NCBI GenBank assembly: GCA_016748015.1
Contig: JAAOMT010000135.1
Coordinates: forward strand, 295,653-359,652
Length of the DNA: 64,000 bases
Direction: 5' to 3'
DNA from: Geosiphon pyriformis
Lineage: Eukaryota; Glomeromycota; Glomeromycetes; Archaeosporales; Geosiphonaceae
This document shows, piece after piece, positions 40,001 through 52,461 of the stretch. The position numbers and the translations under genes were made by a program. Within the stretch, counting starts at the first letter, position 1, and every line of letters begins with the position of its first letter. Under the pieces are notes generated by a model. That model was not told the DNA's origin. It saw only the letters and a program-made list of their open reading frames with translations, and ran no database searches.

Positions 40001-41450
40001 TAAATTAACTAAGTTATTTTTTAATAAGTTTATTTTTAATTTTAGAAATTTAAATAGTATTATTAAAAAAATTAATAATTTAAATCTATTTTTAACTTTT
40101 TTTGTTTTAATATAGTATTGTTTTAATTGGTTTAAATAACTAATTATATGTAAAAAGTACATAATTTACATCTAGTTTAAATTATTTAATTTGATATATT
40201 ATATTAAATTGTATTTTTCTTTATTATAAATTTATAAAATATTAAAATAAGCAGTTTTATATTAATAATCTTAAATGTAATTACTTTTTTATAAAAATTA
40301 ATTTTTTTACAAAAATTTTTGATTTGTAAACTTTTTAATATAAATAATAAAATAAAAATAAAATAAAATAAAATAATAAAATAGAATTTAAATTGAATAA
40401 AATAATAATAAAAAATGTTTTTTTACAGACTTTAAAAAGAAACAAATTTGGTTTGTTAAAATTAATTATATTTAAAATAATTAATTATAACAAGTTTTGG
40501 TTTTGTAAAGTAAAAATTTATTTTATTAATTTATAAATAATATTATTTAAGAAATAATAAGATTAAAAACACTTTTTTATATATTTAATTATAATATTAT
40601 TTTAAGTTTTATCATTTTTTTTTTCTTGATATTTTTATAGACTTTTAAAAACTAAATATATATTTTGTTATTATTATAAAAAGCTCTATAATTTTTAATT
40701 ATAAGTTAATAATTAAATTATTAAATTACTTAATTTTAAAAATTAAAAAAATATTATTGATTTTAAAAATAATTATTATAATTTTGATATAATTTTATTA
40801 ATTTAAAATTAATTTTTAAAATCTTTTTTATACAATATTTATATTTTAAATTTTGTTGAATATTGCTATTAAAATTAAGCTTAATAATTTTTTTGGCTAC
40901 TTTTAAAAATAAAACATTTTTTGTAATTTTTGGTTTTGATTTTAATTTTATTATTTTTATTATTTTTATTATTATTTTTTAATTTTTTTAATAACATTAA
41001 AAATATTTTGGTATTATATTAAATTTTTTTAATTTGTAATAATATTTTGTTATTTATTTTAAAATTTTAAAATTCTTAAAACTATTTTTTTTTATTAATT
41101 AAATTTTTTTTTTGTTAATTAAAAAAAGTTTATTGTTATGTTAAAATAACATTAAAATTATTTGTTTATAATAAAAAAATAAAAAAAAAAACTTTTTTAA
41201 ATTTATTTTATTGTAATATTTTTTAAAATTTTTTAAACAATAATTTTTTTTTTAATAATATTGAATTACTATTATATTAATAATAATTAATATTACATTA
41301 TTAATTATCTAATTATTAGTTATTTAATTTGTTCAAAATTACATTTAAAATACATTAACTTGGTTTTGATTTGAAAAACAGTTTAATAAATAAAAATTTT
41401 AAAATTTTTTTTTGATTATTATTATTATTATTATTGAGTATTTGAATAGA
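37022..41450. other. AT desert with decayed transposon
   Basis: This is extremely AT-rich from about 37250. A partial repeat of the relic's start lies at 37655-37860, and copy C follows at about 37990-40200. An (AAAAT)n run lies at about 40341-40383 and (ATT)n at 41417-41436. Nothing else is supportable. Confidence 0.6.
37990..40200 (+). mobile_element. LINE-like relic, copy C (least decayed of three)
   Basis: The plus strand holds a 141-codon frame (38003-38428) opening MTTIKAKSKKVSN, and an opposite-strand frame (37978-38238) matches the peptides seen in copies A and B. A further hydrophobic frame runs at 39593-39937. The end at 40110-40180 carries a tail (TAGTATTGTTTTAATTGG onward) that recurs at 53900-53990 and, inverted, at 54231-54310 next to a LINE reverse transcriptase. 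The family call rests on that shared tail; no catalytic motif is legible in this copy. Confidence 0.5.
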
Positions 41451-42615
41451 TTAAAAACCGTAAAGAAAATTAAAGTTATAATGAAATATTTTTTTCATAA
41501 ACAGGGAAAAACCATTAATAATAAATTGGTAAAAAATAAATTGAATTGAATTATCAAGAGATTTTTAATATTTAGATATCTTGAAAGTTGAAATTTTAAA
41601 TTATATTAATTTAACTTAATTTAATTTAATTTCAAAATTATTATTTAAATCATAAATTAAAGTTTTCTATCGAGCATTGCATTAAAAAAAAAAAAAATTA
41701 ATTAATTAATTCAAGAATGTCATAGAATGTTCTCTTGGACAAAATTTCAATAAATCACTAAACTATCTATGGTTATACTAGTATCCCAGTGTGGAGTCAG
41801 TATTACGCTTCTTAGGTAACTTGCATTTCTGTACATTCTTTCCCCACATACAAACTTTATAATCATCTTTTTAAAAAAAACGATCCAACTTTTTTAGCAA
41901 AGAATCGAAAGAGTATCATAGATCGTTTAACAGCCTTATCATGAACATCAAATCCAAATGCATCATGCAGGGTCTTGAAAATGCATCAATAGTGATGATT
42001 AGTACATGAGAAACAATTCGTTTAGTAACAAATAGGCTAATTAAAAATTGTCAAAAAGATATTAAAAAAAATTTTTTTTATGCCTTAGATTTACCTATTT
42101 TACTTTCTTTGATTTTCTATTTGGTTTAAATCAGTTCCGATCAAATGTCCATTTGGGAATATCAGCATAATAAAAACCTGATTAAAACCAGTTATTTCAA
42201 AAGATGATTTTTGGTCGTGTGGCAGAACGAGCAAGAGGGAATATTATGATTAAAATTTTACGAAATAGAAAGAGATAAAATAGAAATTATTAGAGGATTG
42301 TATCATCATAATTAATAAACAATCCTTTAATCATCCATTGTTCTTAACTTTGAAAAAAAAATCATAGTTGGGTGTCCATCTATTGTCATGACATGACATG
42401 ACTAGATTTAACCATTTTTTTGTGGACAGCAAAGGGATTGGCCGAAATCAACGAATAGTATTTATTAGTATGTCATGATTTAGATATTATATAACATGAC
42501 ACAATATGATGTGTAGGAAATAAAAATTTTTCTTGGAATTTCAAAGAGGTCATTATTTTTGTCATAAGACATTTAGATAGATGAGAGAAATTTGCGATTG
42601 ATTTCATAATAAATA

Positions 42616-42616
<1 letters not shown>

Positions 42617-42676
<60 letters not shown>

Positions 42677-42680
42677 GGTA

Positions 42681-42779
<99 letters not shown>

Positions 42780-42815
42780 GTAATAATAATAATACTGGTA
42801 ATAGTAATAATTTTT
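42617..42815 (+). repeat. Long AAT microsatellite with an internal 120-bp duplication
   Basis: About 200 bases of AAT are interrupted twice by the same ACTGGTAATAGT block, starting at 42673 and 42793. The exact 120-base spacing suggests a tract segment was duplicated as a unit. Confidence 0.9.
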
Positions 42816-43433
42816 AATATTTAATATTAAAATATCCTTTTTAAAAGGTCATTTAGGAAAATTTTCGTATTGGATACACGGAGAATTGAAAAGTAAAAAA
42901 TCAATGCTTCCCACATTGGGAAACATATTTTATGCTATTTGAACTGATCACTTTTAAAATAAAATTTCTATAATTGACATATAATGATTAAAACTTGAAA
43001 GTTTCAAGCTTTTGATTATTTCTTCGTCATTTTTGAAATTCTATAAAAAATATATAGATTAATTTAAAAATATCTATTTATATCATGTTACTTTTCCAAA
43101 AAGTATTTCTAAAATTTATGATTTAAAGGGGCTGCGTCGTCATCAACATCAACATCAACATCAACATCAAACATCAAACATTATTACATTACGTTACGTT
43201 ATTTCGTGTTTATCATGATTAATTAATCTTGGAAAAATAAAACTTATAAATATCCCTTGATATGCGACAAAGATTTTTTAAAAAAAAAACAATCAAAAAA
43301 CACAACTTGGGGTTTATTTGGGCGATAAATTTTTTATACACCGTATAAAATAGTTAATCATACATGTTTAAATTTGATATGGTCTTTCCTTAATTTTTGA
43401 TTGTGATGCATGTTTTAAATTATTAGTAAATTG

Positions 43434-43488
<55 letters not shown>

Positions 43489-43491
43489 AAT
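43434..43491 (+). repeat. (GAAA)n microsatellite
   Basis: About 14 uninterrupted AAAG/GAAA units form a polypurine tract. Confidence 0.95.
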
Positions 43492-43503
43492 AAAATTTCA
43501 TTT

Positions 43504-43556
43504 CATCCATCCATCCATCCATCCATCCATCTATCTATCTATCTATCTATCTATCC
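43504..43556 (+). repeat. (CATC)n-(TATC)n compound microsatellite
   Basis: CATC units pass directly into TATC units, thirteen bases after the GAAA tract ends. This is a polypyrimidine-leaning tract beside a polypurine one. Confidence 0.95.
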
Positions 43557-43850
43557 ACTAATTGGTATCAATTCCAATTTCAATTGCAAATTCCAAGTAA
43601 TTTCAGAAATTAAAAATTTTATTCAATTTTACATCACCATTACCCATTACCACTCATTACCCATTATAATTATTACTATAATTATAATTAACCAACAAAA
43701 AAATAAAAAAATCTTACTTCATTTTAAATTACGCTTAATTAAATCATAATTACACAATTAGTAACCTATTCAAAGTCTCCTATTTTCACTAAAAGGGAGG
43801 GCGGGCGGGCGCGTGTGTGATTCAAAATTTCAAACTATTAATTCGTCTCA

Positions 43851-43876
43851 CCATCCCATCCCATCCCATCCCATCT
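43851..43876 (+). repeat. (CCATC)n microsatellite
   Basis: About five CATCC units sit shortly after the G/C-rich block at 43799-43813. Confidence 0.9.
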
Positions 43877-44357
43877 ATCATTTGCTCAATCAACCAAACA
43901 CATTTTTAATCATCTTAAATGCGGTAACATATTCTTTACGCATTTAAACTCAATTATAATCCGAAAGTCTCACCATTACTACTAAATACGACACTAGTTC
44001 ACAACAGTCTCACAATTCAAATTTTTTCGTTACATTGCATTTTTTTTCTTGGCTAATGATAATAAACATTAATACGACTACGACTAATTATTATACTCCT
44101 TTAAAAACTATAATCTATTGTAACCGTTCTCTTATCCAATAATTTCTAAACTAAGCACATTTTATTTGACCACAAAAATATACACTGCGCAACTCATTTC
44201 CCTTTTCTTTTTCTTTTTTCTCTTCTTTCCACTCACAACAACCCAACAAAAAAACCGCCACAAAACCTAATAGTTATTAAAAATTTTCCAGTAGCGCGTC
44301 TTTTCTATTTAATTTTTAAACAACTTGTAATTTTTTCCCTTTTGCTTACGTTTCTTT

Positions 44358-44361
<4 letters not shown>

Positions 44362-44430
<69 letters not shown>
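44362..44430 (+). repeat. (CT)n tract followed by a possible 3' splice site
   Basis: About 34 CT dinucleotides end in TTTTAG at 44436, followed by GTACTAAACC. Frames of poly-Ser/Leu or poly-Arg/Glu here are repeat products. If the kinase gene has a 5' untranslated intron, this would be its polypyrimidine tract and acceptor. Confidence 0.9.
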
Positions 44431-44434
<4 letters not shown>

Positions 44435-44436
44435 GG

Positions 44437-45005
44437 TACTAAACCTATTACGAATACTACTATTACTTTTTTAATCAAAATTATCATCATTATTAATATA
44501 TTTGTATCATATTATTTACATCATATTATTTACATATATATATAAACGTTTATTAACACATATATTTTAAAAGTCTTAAATTATTTTCTAATCTTATAAT
44601 ATTATATAATAATTCTTTCTGCGATTTTCTCTTGATTAGACATACGAAAACGCGTATGATCATTTTTCAACCTCTTATTCGTATTCGTGGTTTCGTGTAA
44701 AACTTGAAAAAAAAAAATTTATATATTTTTTTTATATCAAAACCTGTTTTTTTATTCACCCAGCCGCTTTTTTTTTTTTTTTTACCTGAACGAAAATTTC
44801 TTGCAAAGAAGATTTTCTTCCTTACCCTTAACCACTATTCTATAAAGGAATTTATGTCGTTTCTGTCGTTGATAAAATTTTGGGATACTAATTTGTTTTA
44901 TCGTGAATACAACAACCACTGTTTTCAAGATTACAACCAAGGACACGACAGATACCATAAACCTTGTTACCAACAAAGTTTTTCATTGATAACATTATCG
45001 AAAGC

Positions 45006-45060
<55 letters not shown>

Positions 45061-45260
45061 GCAACAGCAACAGCAACAACAACAACAACAACAACTTCTT
45101 TACCACCATATTATCAAATAATAGTCCATTTTACACTAGCAATAACGGCAATATCAAAAATATTACTAAAAATACAACAACTGCAACAACTGCAGCAAAC
45201 ATCGATAATAACCCCATCACCGACCCAATTAAATAATATTACATCAAACTCGAAAATAAC
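44437..45260 (+). promoter_or_regulatory. Probable 5' leader of the PAK-like kinase, with N/T-coding repeats
   Basis: This is AT-rich DNA with an (AAT)n run at 45006-45056 turning into CAG/CAA units up to about 45093. Frames reading poly-Asn, Ile or Thr across the repeat (for example 44964-45236) stop before the kinase ATG at 45261 and show no domain. They could act as upstream ORFs, or be chance. Confidence 0.4.
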
Positions 45261-47325
45261 ATGATATTTTCAAAAAAATCACTTTGGCTCATAGAAGCAT
45301 TACTTTACTCGGCTTTGGTAAATTCGACCGTGCCCGAGTTTGGTGATTTGCTTTTTACCCAGATTTTGATCACCCTTGCTTATGGACTGGTCCATAAATT
45401 AAACTTAAATTCATTAATGGTATGTTGATTACTTGTTAACTCATACTGTTCCGGAAAATCTTCAATTTACTAAAATCTATCCAATCTATACCTCTCTCTT
45501 AGCCCATTCAAAATCTGACAATATGTGACATCAACAACAACAACAACAACAACAAAAATAATAATAATAATAATCTTTTTTCGACACCAAAGGAACTTTT
45601 ATCACAACCAAAATCCCCAATTCGAAGATCACCTTTAAAAACATTCCCTGTAGTGGAAACTCAACTGAAAGTCATTGATCGCATGAAAGAAGAGAATGAA
45701 CAATTACTAGCTTGTCTTTTAAACATGGAACATGAACGAAAAAATTCACCAAGACGAAAATCTTTTTTTGATAATGACACCGATACTCTAAATGATTCTG
45801 ATAGTGACGATCATCAATTTAATAATAATTCCCCTCACAATAGAAAATTTCAACTAAATAGAAAATCATTGAGAAAGGACAATGAAATCAAATTTAATCC
45901 CGTTACTACTAGGAATCTAAGAATTAAGATTCTACCAAAAAAACAAGAAGAATCTTTTACTGCCGATTTTGACCATCTCGATGAAGCATTATACGCTGAA
46001 GCAATGGCAAAAAGGAATATTGATCCTGAATCTCCGATTACCTCCGGGTCTCCCTCACCACGTCCTAATTCTGGCTATACGAGTTCCGCGAGTAATCCTT
46101 ACAGTAGACATGGTGATAATAATTCTGATACTGATTTAACCGATTATTCATCTGATCTTGATGATTGTAATTCACCCGTATGGGACGAGAAAGAAGAGTC
46201 AAAAAAAGTTGTTCATTATAAAAATAAGTTGTTTGACATGTTGGAGGAAAGGGACCCTTCCGAAACTTTTAATCTTGAACAAGTGAATTCTGGGTATGTA
46301 TAACAGCGTTGTTATTTATTTATCTAATTTGTTTGATTTAGCTCTTGTTTGAAAAACTTCTAACAATCCCGTTTTTTTATAAAAATATAGTGGTACCAGT
46401 AAAGTGTACAAAGCTACTCATACCAAAATCCCAGGAAAGATTATCGCCATAAAAGCAATGTCAATTCCGGAATTGAAACTTCTAAATTTAACCTACTCAG
46501 AAGTGATCGCATCTAGAGTCTTACGACATCCAAATATCGTGCAAAACTTAACACAATCTCGTGTCGATGATAAATTATGCCTGATGATGGAATATTGTGA
46601 ACGAGGAAATCTATGTGATTTTCGAAATAAAAAACCCGGCAAGAAATTTTCCGAGAACGAAATTGCATTTATAATAGGAGAGATTTTACAAGGATTAAAT
46701 TATATACATTCCTTGGGATATATTCATCGCGATATTAAGTCACAGAATATTCTTGTAACTGAGGATTGTAAAATTAAAATTGGTATGAATTCGTGGGAAT
46801 TGAATTGTTTTGTCCGCGTGTTGGCTTTTAATTTCACACTTGACATTTTACTAATACTTTCTAATTCTGACCTTTTTACAGCTGATCTGGGTTCCATGTC
46901 ACTTCAATCACGAGCTGCTCTCAAAGTTGGAACTTTATATTGGATGGCACCAGAGGTACTATTCGAGGAAGTATACGATAATAGAATTGATGTATGGTCA
47001 TTAGGGATAACTGCGATCGAATTAATTGACGGTAAACCTCCTTGGTATCCATTGGGTCAACGAAGGGTTAGTGAACACAAATTTATTTTTGTCATGAGTT
47101 TAATACTGATTCAAATCAACGTATCTGATAAATGAAACTGTCGGTTTTTAGGTTGTGGAAATGATACGAACGGTAGGCACACCACCATTACCGGCAGACA
47201 TTTCCTCGGAATTCGAATCATTCTTACGAGATTGTCTTACCGTGAACCCACAAGATCGCCCCAGTGCCTCAGATCTTTTACGTCATCCCTTTTTAGAACA
47301 AGTGAAATCTATTATAATGAAATAA
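45261..47325 (+). CDS. STE20/PAK-like serine/threonine kinase
   Basis: Five exons join in frame to 566 codons plus stop: 45261-45419, 45503-46293, 46391-46782, 46882-47066 and 47152-47325. The N-terminal half has a hydrophobic first exon, an Asn-rich run, an RRSPLKTFP stretch and a Ser/Asp-rich linker. The kinase domain begins near residue 305: Lys338 in IAIKAM, HRDIKSQN (Asp431), GTLYWMAPEV, WSLGITAIEL and a short C-terminus ending HPFLEQVKSIIMK. The order and activation segment resemble PAK/Cla4 kinases, which act below Rho GTPases in polarity and MAPK signalling. Oddities: the glycine loop reads VNSGGTSKVY, lacking the first and third glycines, and the magnesium motif is DLG (Asp449). No CRIB domain was found. 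The first exon is the least certain part. Confidence 0.87.
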
Positions 47326-47416
47326 TTTTTAGATTTGAGAAAAGTAAGGGAGAATTTTTCAGGAAAAATTCAAGTGTTAAATGAGTTGAACATTGAAATG
47401 GAAAAAAACTTGGGTA

Positions 47417-47488
47417 TTGGGGAGGAGGAGGAGGGGGAGGAGGAGGGGGAGGAGGAGGGGGAGGAGGAGGGGGAGGGGGAGGGGGGGA
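47417..47488 (+). repeat. Polypurine (GGA)n/(GGGGGA)n tract
   Basis: About 70 bases of G-rich purine start some 90 bp after the kinase stop, probably in its 3' untranslated region. Several runs of four or more G would permit a G-quadruplex in the RNA. The poly-Pro frame on the other strand is a repeat product. Confidence 0.9.
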
Positions 47489-50400
47489 ATTAGATTGTTG
47501 GATTAGTTTTAGAAGAATCTTGGGGGTTTGAATATTGGGAATTGAAAGCAATCAATTTGAAATTGGGGCTTTGGGTTCTTAGAGAGGGGGAATCATATTG
47601 AGAAATTAGAAAAATTAATAAGTGAAAAAGATTTGGGCGAAATCATTGATTAATGATTTGAACCAAATAAAAATTAGTCGATTTTTTTCAGTGAAAAAAA
47701 AAAAAAAGTAATGGGACTGAAATTTCATCAGTGTTCAAAAAAGTATTTTCAAACATTCATTCTAACAGTAAGACTATTTGGTAACTTTATTAACTAGAAA
47801 ATGTGCTCACTTCCCCCACTCAAAATAACCCTTATAAACATTAAAACTACTATTGCTAGAACTTGATAATTTATAAAGAAGACTTGAAAGAAAAGAACGC
47901 GGCCTGGAATACCATGTTGTTAGTATCGCTGATTTATCCAAAACACAATGTACCCCCTCTATTTCTTGTAATTAACATTTATATCTCGAGACTGTGAAAA
48001 ATATTGAAAGTCAATCATGACTTTGGATTTTACGCTTCTTTCTTTGAAAAATCTTTAATGTTCATGAACGAGGCCCAAGCAATGAGAATCCGACGGTACT
48101 TCACCATCAATAACATGGCTAGCCATAGATAGATACCATAAATTAAACAAGAGCCAAAATGGAAAAATCATATTTTTATGTGATGATCTCACGCGTAAAA
48201 ACTCGACTCTGAAAGTAAAATTAGTCCAAAGAGAAAAATAAAATTTTCACTGCTATTTAAACGAAAGAGTTTTGAGAACAAAGTTTAAAAATTGGGGTGA
48301 TCATTTTGAATAATAACCTATTTTTTTTTATATTCATAATAAAATATATTATATATATAAGTTTTTTTTTTAAATAATAATAATTATAGTTGATTTTTAC
48401 ACTAAATATAAATATAATATAATTTATATATTTTTTTTAAGTAAAATAAAATAAAATAAAATAAAATAAAAATCAATTTTTAATAAATTTTTAATAAATT
48501 AATAAAATTTAAATATTAAAAACCCTAATTTCAAAATTATATATTAAAATTAATACAAAAAATGGGATTAGATCTTATTCATAAAAATAAAATAAACTAT
48601 ATAAAATTTATATAAATTTTAATTTAAATTATTTAAATAACTTAAAATTGTTTTTATAATATTTAAAGTTTAAAATTTTATATTTTATTCTAATTATAGT
48701 ATTTTATTATATTTGTAAATAATTAATAATATATTGTTTAAAAAAAATAATTAAACTAATTATATTTTTTACAAATAGTTAAAATTATAAAATTATAATA
48801 AAATATTTATTAATAATATAAAAATTACAAAAAAAAATTTTTTATTAAAACTTATTTTTAATTTTAAAATTTTAATAAAACAAATTTGGTTTTAATATTT
48901 ATAACAAAATTAGATTAAAATAATAAAAAACCCAATTAATTTTATCAAAAAACCAATTTTAATAACAATAAATACAATTAAATTTAATAATTTCTAAAGT
49001 TTAGATTTTAATAAATCAATTTTAATATTAAAATCAATATTAATTAAACTATTAATAAAAATAATAATATGTAATTCAAAAAAACAATAATTTTAATATA
49101 AAATATTAAATAAATTAATTAATTAACAAAAATTTTAAATACAATAAAATACTTAAAATTTAGGTTTAAAAAAAAAAACAGTTTAATAAATAAAAATCAA
49201 ATAATTTAAATTTTAATATTTGTAATAATACTAATATTTAAATTTTTAATTTTTATATAAAATATTAATTTTAATAATTATTTTATTAAAAACTTTTTTA
49301 AAATTAAAAATAACAATAAAAAAATTATTAATATTAAAAAATTTAAAATAAAACAAATTTAATTATTAACTAAAAATATATTTTATAATATATATAAGTT
49401 TTATACTTAAAAATAAAAATTCAATTTATAAAAATAAACTTTTTTAATTAAAAATAAATAATTATAAAAATTTTTTCTTATTTATTTATTTAAAAAATAA
49501 GTATTATTGTTATTTTTTTTAAAAATTTTCATTTTTAAAAATTTATAAAAATTTATAAAACTTGATTTATTATATAAATATATTGTATTAATAAAATTAA
49601 GCCAAATTTTAGCAAAAAATTTGAAGTTTTATATAAATAAAATAATTTTAACAAAAAATAAAATTTTTTTATAAAAAAAATAAAAATTAATTTATTTATA
49701 TAATATATATTAAGTTTATATTTTATTTTAATAATAATAAAAAATTTGAGTCAATATAAAAATTTACTATTATATAAAAAAAATGAAAATTTTAAATTAT
49801 TTAATAATTTCAAAAAAACAGATTGTTATTTAAATTCAAAAAATAATAATAAATTAATTAAACATTTAATTAAACAATTAAAAAAAAATTTTTTTTATAG
49901 AAAATAAATTTGTTATAAATTTTAAACAGTATTTTTAAAAAATTTAATTTAATTTATATTAATTAATTAATCAAAAACATTTTTATACAATTTTTTTTTA
50001 TTAAACATTTTATGAGTGCTGCCTAATTACTATATTTTTATACAATTGAAATTACATATAATATAAAATTCTAAATTTCAGATTGATAATCAAAACTTAA
50101 TAATTTCGAATGTTCTGTATCATATTTTATAATTATAATTATAATTAATAAAATTATTATAAATATAAATAAAATTATAATTTTATACAAATTATTTGTA
50201 TTAATTAATTTTGTACATAATTTTAATTTCTATTTATAGAATATTAATATATATTAATATTAATTGTTATTATATTTTATATTAAAAATAAAATCTCAAT
50301 TACATGAATATTAAAAATTTTTTTTTTAAGTATTAAAATATTTCAAAAATTTATATTATTTTTTTATTTGACACATTTTTTTTTAAATAATTTCTTTGTT

Positions 50401-51065
50401 ATTTTATAATAAACAATCTTATTAATGTCTTTTACATTATTTTTTTTCTTTAAAACACAATGTTAACTTTGAGTTTTTGCTTTTTACAAGGTTTGATAAA
50501 AGTGATCAGATAATCGATTAGCCTATAATGAAAAAGTTGAAAGGTTAAAGTAAAAAAATTCTCGAGGAAAACATCATATCACTAATCATCAGATTCATCA
50601 AATTCTTAATTTGGATAGTTTATTATTATTACCATCATCATCATCATTATCATCATTATCATCATTATCATCATTATCATCATTATCATTATCATCATTA
50701 TCATCAATATCATGGTTTTAAGAACATGAACTCGTGAAAATCTCGCAGTTACCTACCCACAAGATCATCTTTAAAGAAAAACAAACAAACCACATTGTTA
50801 ATTTTTATGTTGTTTATTAATTTCCAAAGAGTACAGTTTATAAAAATAAAAAATATTAAAGTCAAAAATTTTATATTGACAAGAAACCATGTTTAATAAA
50901 ACCAGTTTGTGATTATGATACTTAAATTGCTTGGGGTGGTGGCCGCGGTTGAGAAATTTATATAGGATACATAGGATAGTTTGTTAATGATTATGATTTT
51001 ATTAAAAAAATATTCTATTCGGGGGGCAATTAAAAAAGAGTCTCCGCTCATTAAATTCTGACTCC
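47489..51065. other. Intergenic region, mostly AT desert
   Basis: 47490-48320 is of moderate composition with no gene. 48330-50440 is extremely AT-rich, with an (AAAAT)n run at about 48442-48472. Reversed, 50000-50035 resembles the 3' end of the LINE at 54.2 kb (GCAGCACTCATAAAA then an A-run). A (TCATTA)n-like microsatellite lies at about 50629-50712. Confidence 0.5.
49990..50040 (-). mobile_element. Possible LINE 3' end fragment
   Basis: On the minus strand the segment reads GGCAGCACTCATAAAATG followed by an A-rich run, matching in form the GGGCTGTATTCATAAAATAC plus A12 end at 54.17-54.20 kb. The body upstream (50040-50430) is too AT-rich to read. Confidence 0.3.
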
Positions 51066-51075
51066 TATATATAAA
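51066..51075 (+). promoter_or_regulatory. TATA box of the Q-rich protein gene
   Basis: TATATATAAA lies 98 bases before the ATG at 51164 and one base before the in-frame ATG at 51077. A start site about 30 bases downstream would exclude the 51077 ATG, so it supports the later start. Confidence 0.5.
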
Positions 51076-51163
51076 CTTGGTCTCCCCTTTTTCTTTTCTC
51101 CTACGACTTATCAAAAGTTTTAAACCTTATCTACACAGAGGTCCCTTTCAAAAACCTAGAGTT

Positions 51164-51649
51164 ATGAGTTTCAAAAAGTCAAAAAATCCTCATGAACCTG
51201 GGACATCCTTAGCATGGCAGCAATATGAAACCTTACAACTTGCCACAAATTCTGTCCAACAACAACAGCAACAGCAACAAGAACGGCAAGAGCAACAGGT
51301 AAAACAAGTAGAATTACAGCAAGAACAAAAGGTTTTAAAAAAACTACTTCCCCACCGTCAAAGGTCGCCATCTTCACCTAAAAACCTACCCCTACAAGCT
51401 CTTCCGGTTGCCCAGGTGGATATCTCAGTTGAACAACCGTCAGTAAATCCTCCTCAACCGTCTGTGGCACCAAAACGATCATCAGCCAACAAAGCTTTTC
51501 GGCGCTCGGCAAGATTGCAGGAATGTGCTCGGCAAGGACAACCATATGCAAATTCCGTCCCTCCAACTGGTACTCGATTCCAGAAATCTCGTTCTCAAAA
51601 GACCAATGCTAAAAAAAAACTTAATGAAATGAAGAAATTAGCATATTAA
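51164..51649 (+). CDS. Gln-rich basic protein of unknown function (161 aa)
   Basis: A single-exon frame. After MSFKKSKNPHEPGTSLAW comes a Gln-rich, probably coiled segment (CAA/CAG repeats near 51258-51330), then a Pro/Ser/Val-rich linker and a strongly basic C-terminus (FRRSARLQ, KSRSQKTNAKKKLNEMKK) that could bind nucleic acid or enter the nucleus. No known domain is seen. The frame extends 29 codons upstream to 51077, but the TATA box placement favours the start at 51164. Base composition is well above its AT-rich surroundings, which supports a real gene. Confidence 0.65.
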   Translation: MSFKKSKNPHEPGTSLAWQQYETLQLATNSVQQQQQQQQERQEQQVKQVELQQEQKVLKKLLPHRQRSPSSPKNLPLQALPVAQVDISVEQPSVNPPQPSVAPKRSSANKAFRRSARLQECARQGQPYANSVPPTGTRFQKSRSQKTNAKKKLNEMKKLAY

Positions 51650-52461
51650 AGCTCTTTTGAATTGTATATACAGTATGGAAAAAAAATCTTGTCCTAAAGA
51701 TATGTAATAAATATTTGTGAAATTAAACATACTGTTTAAGTTCAAATTGTCTTTTTAGATCAATATGGTTAGTTGGAATTATTAACTGACCGTTTCATTG
51801 AAAGTTTTTAAAGTACAATTAAGAAAGATATAAAAAAACAACAGCGGTTGAAATTAAATCGTTTTATGTTTAAAAAAGTGAACAAGTGTTTTAAATATTT
51901 TTAATAAAAGTTTTATTAACAAAACTTAGTTAAATCAATATTTTATTTTATTTTATTTTATTTTATTTTATTTTATTTTATTTTATTTTAAAAAAAGGAA
52001 TAAAAAACTGCCTATATTTTATGTTTAGATTTTTTATAAATAAACATTATTTAAAATAAAATTATAATTCTAAAATCACATATAAAAATAGAATCAATTA
52101 AAATTTATTTGATAGTTATTTTTATAAATTATAAAAAAATTAAGTTATTAGATTTTTGTATAAAATATATGAGAAAAAAAAAATCATATTACTCTTCCTC
52201 ATTGATTTTAATGTTTACATATTTTTTTATTTAGCATTTACTCATACTTTAATTATGATGATGAATTTTTTTATAATTATTTTGCTTAATGGAACTTTTA
52301 CTTATGTAAAATAACTATATCAAATTGATTGATTAAAATTGATTAGTTTTAGCTATTGCTTTGTCTATTTACCTTTTGGTCATACGTGTTCTTAGGGGCT
52401 GATTGAAAATTATATTATTTTTGATTTATTATACAAAGACTTAATAAATTATTTTTAATCG
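51650..52461. other. Intergenic, AT-rich with (TTTTA)n run
   Basis: This includes the 3' side of the Q-rich gene and a TTTTA pentanucleotide run at about 51941-51990. No gene is supported. Confidence 0.5.

Larger units (their letters stand above)
41451..44300. other. Long intergenic region with clustered microsatellites
   Basis: No gene is supported. Composition is moderate at 41680-42560 and 42840-44300. Simple repeats are listed separately. A (CATCAA)n run lies at about 43141-43170 and a GC-rich GGGCGGGCGGGCGCG block at 43799-43813. The region probably serves as the upstream region of the kinase at 45.3 kb. Confidence 0.5.

Noticed and set aside
44305-44545. Poly-Ser/Leu and poly-Arg/Glu frames
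   Set aside because: They are products of the (CT)n repeat.
44888-45264. Poly-Leu, poly-Ile and poly-Asn frames before the kinase
   Set aside because: They derive from the AAT/CAA repeat and stop before the kinase start; kept only as possible upstream ORFs.
47312-47551. Proline-rich frame on the minus strand
   Set aside because: It is the reverse reading of the GGA purine tract next to the kinase stop.
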